Shown piece after piece: positions 63,922 through 64,000 of a stretch of 64,000 nucleotides of DNA; within the stretch, counting starts at the first letter, position 1; every line of letters starts with the position of its first letter. Source of the DNA: Bryobacteraceae bacterium (GTDB lineage Bacteria > Acidobacteriota > Terriglobia > Bryobacterales > Bryobacteraceae); NCBI GenBank assembly GCA_026002855.1, contig BPGD01000001.1, positions 3,666,001 through 3,730,000 of the forward strand, given 5' to 3'. A program made the position numbers and the translations under genes. The notes beneath the pieces were generated by a model. It did not search any database, was not told the origin of the DNA, and was given only the letters and a program-made list of their open reading frames with translations.

Positions 63922-64000
63922 TGGCGGGGATGACAACGTTGTCGAAGTGGCATCGCAATGGACGGGAATGCTGTTGTCGTCATCAGAATCGGATAAATCA
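63922..64000 (+). other. Unresolved downstream sequence, probable start of next gene
   Basis: Two plus-strand frames stay open to the window end: one from ATG 63918 overlapping the CARF stop, and one with ATG at 63968 reading MLLSSSESDKS. The second has an upstream in-frame sequence that also lacks stops. Neither is long enough to identify. A type III effector gene would be expected here, but nothing in 79 bases supports it. Confidence 0.25.

Overview
This is a high-GC, densely coded stretch of a Gram-negative bacterial chromosome, most likely from an Acidobacteriota member of the Bryobacteraceae/Solibacter type. The clues are an acidobacterial VWFA-related surface protein, several Tat-exported sugar and phosphate enzymes (TIM-barrel isomerase, metallophosphoesterase, sulfatase), two GH3 glycosidases, CXXCH cytochromes, and LPS-core genes (kdsC, heptose-7-phosphate kinase) that imply an outer membrane. 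The taxonomic call is inferred from gene content only. I recognise no rRNA or tRNA gene and no CRISPR repeat array inside the window.

Layout. 1-5453: 3' part of a respiratory operon (HybA-like ferredoxin, NrfD/HybB quinol-side membrane subunit), a haem-binding sensor kinase, a sigma-54 response regulator and an archaemetzincin, all overlapping or nearly so. 5496-10969: L-fucose-isomerase-like protein, SDR, SCP2-type thiolase, nucleotide-sugar-type epimerase, zinc-finger membrane protein. 10996-17251: ACT protein and kdsC (minus strand), tilS, ftsH, a Gph-like phosphatase, a sugar isomerase, then a clear intrinsic terminator. 17553-19536: three Tad-type pseudopilin genes. 19580-24279: xseA, and a GMC dehydrogenase operon ending in a nine-haem cytochrome. 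24297-33302: TolC-like efflux protein, a membrane-anchored HTH protein, a hybrid kinase, pyrE, truA, nucleoside hydrolase, small membrane proteins. 33522-46530: membrane glycosyltransferase, GH3 glucosidase, aminotransferase, hrpB, heptose kinase, symporter, phosphoesterase, sulfatase. 46816-52902: mini-cytochrome, XRE-cupin regulator, ECF sigma factor, and the RNA/ribosome block phoH-ybeY-corC-era. 53297-58872: rhomboid protease, VWFA protein, response regulator, GH3 hexosaminidase, PEBP protein, metallo-beta-lactamase-fold hydrolase.

58996-63921 is the most unusual part: a CRISPR adaptation and signalling locus ordered cas2 - cas1 - cas1-like - cas2-like, followed by two CARF-domain genes. 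One is NE0113/Csm6-ring-nuclease-like; the other is TIGR02710-like with a C-terminal HEPN-type R-x6-H motif. The second Cas1 keeps the N-terminal beta domain but shows no E-H-E/D catalytic set, and it is flanked by its own Cas2 paralogue. CARF genes normally accompany type III (Cas10) interference complexes, so the effector and array probably lie beyond position 64000; that is inference.

A recurring pattern is a -10-like hexamer (TAGAAT, TAGACT, TACAAT, TAGCCT) only 6-9 nt before the start codon, with no Shine-Dalgarno sequence at most of these genes. This suggests frequent leaderless or very short-leader mRNAs.
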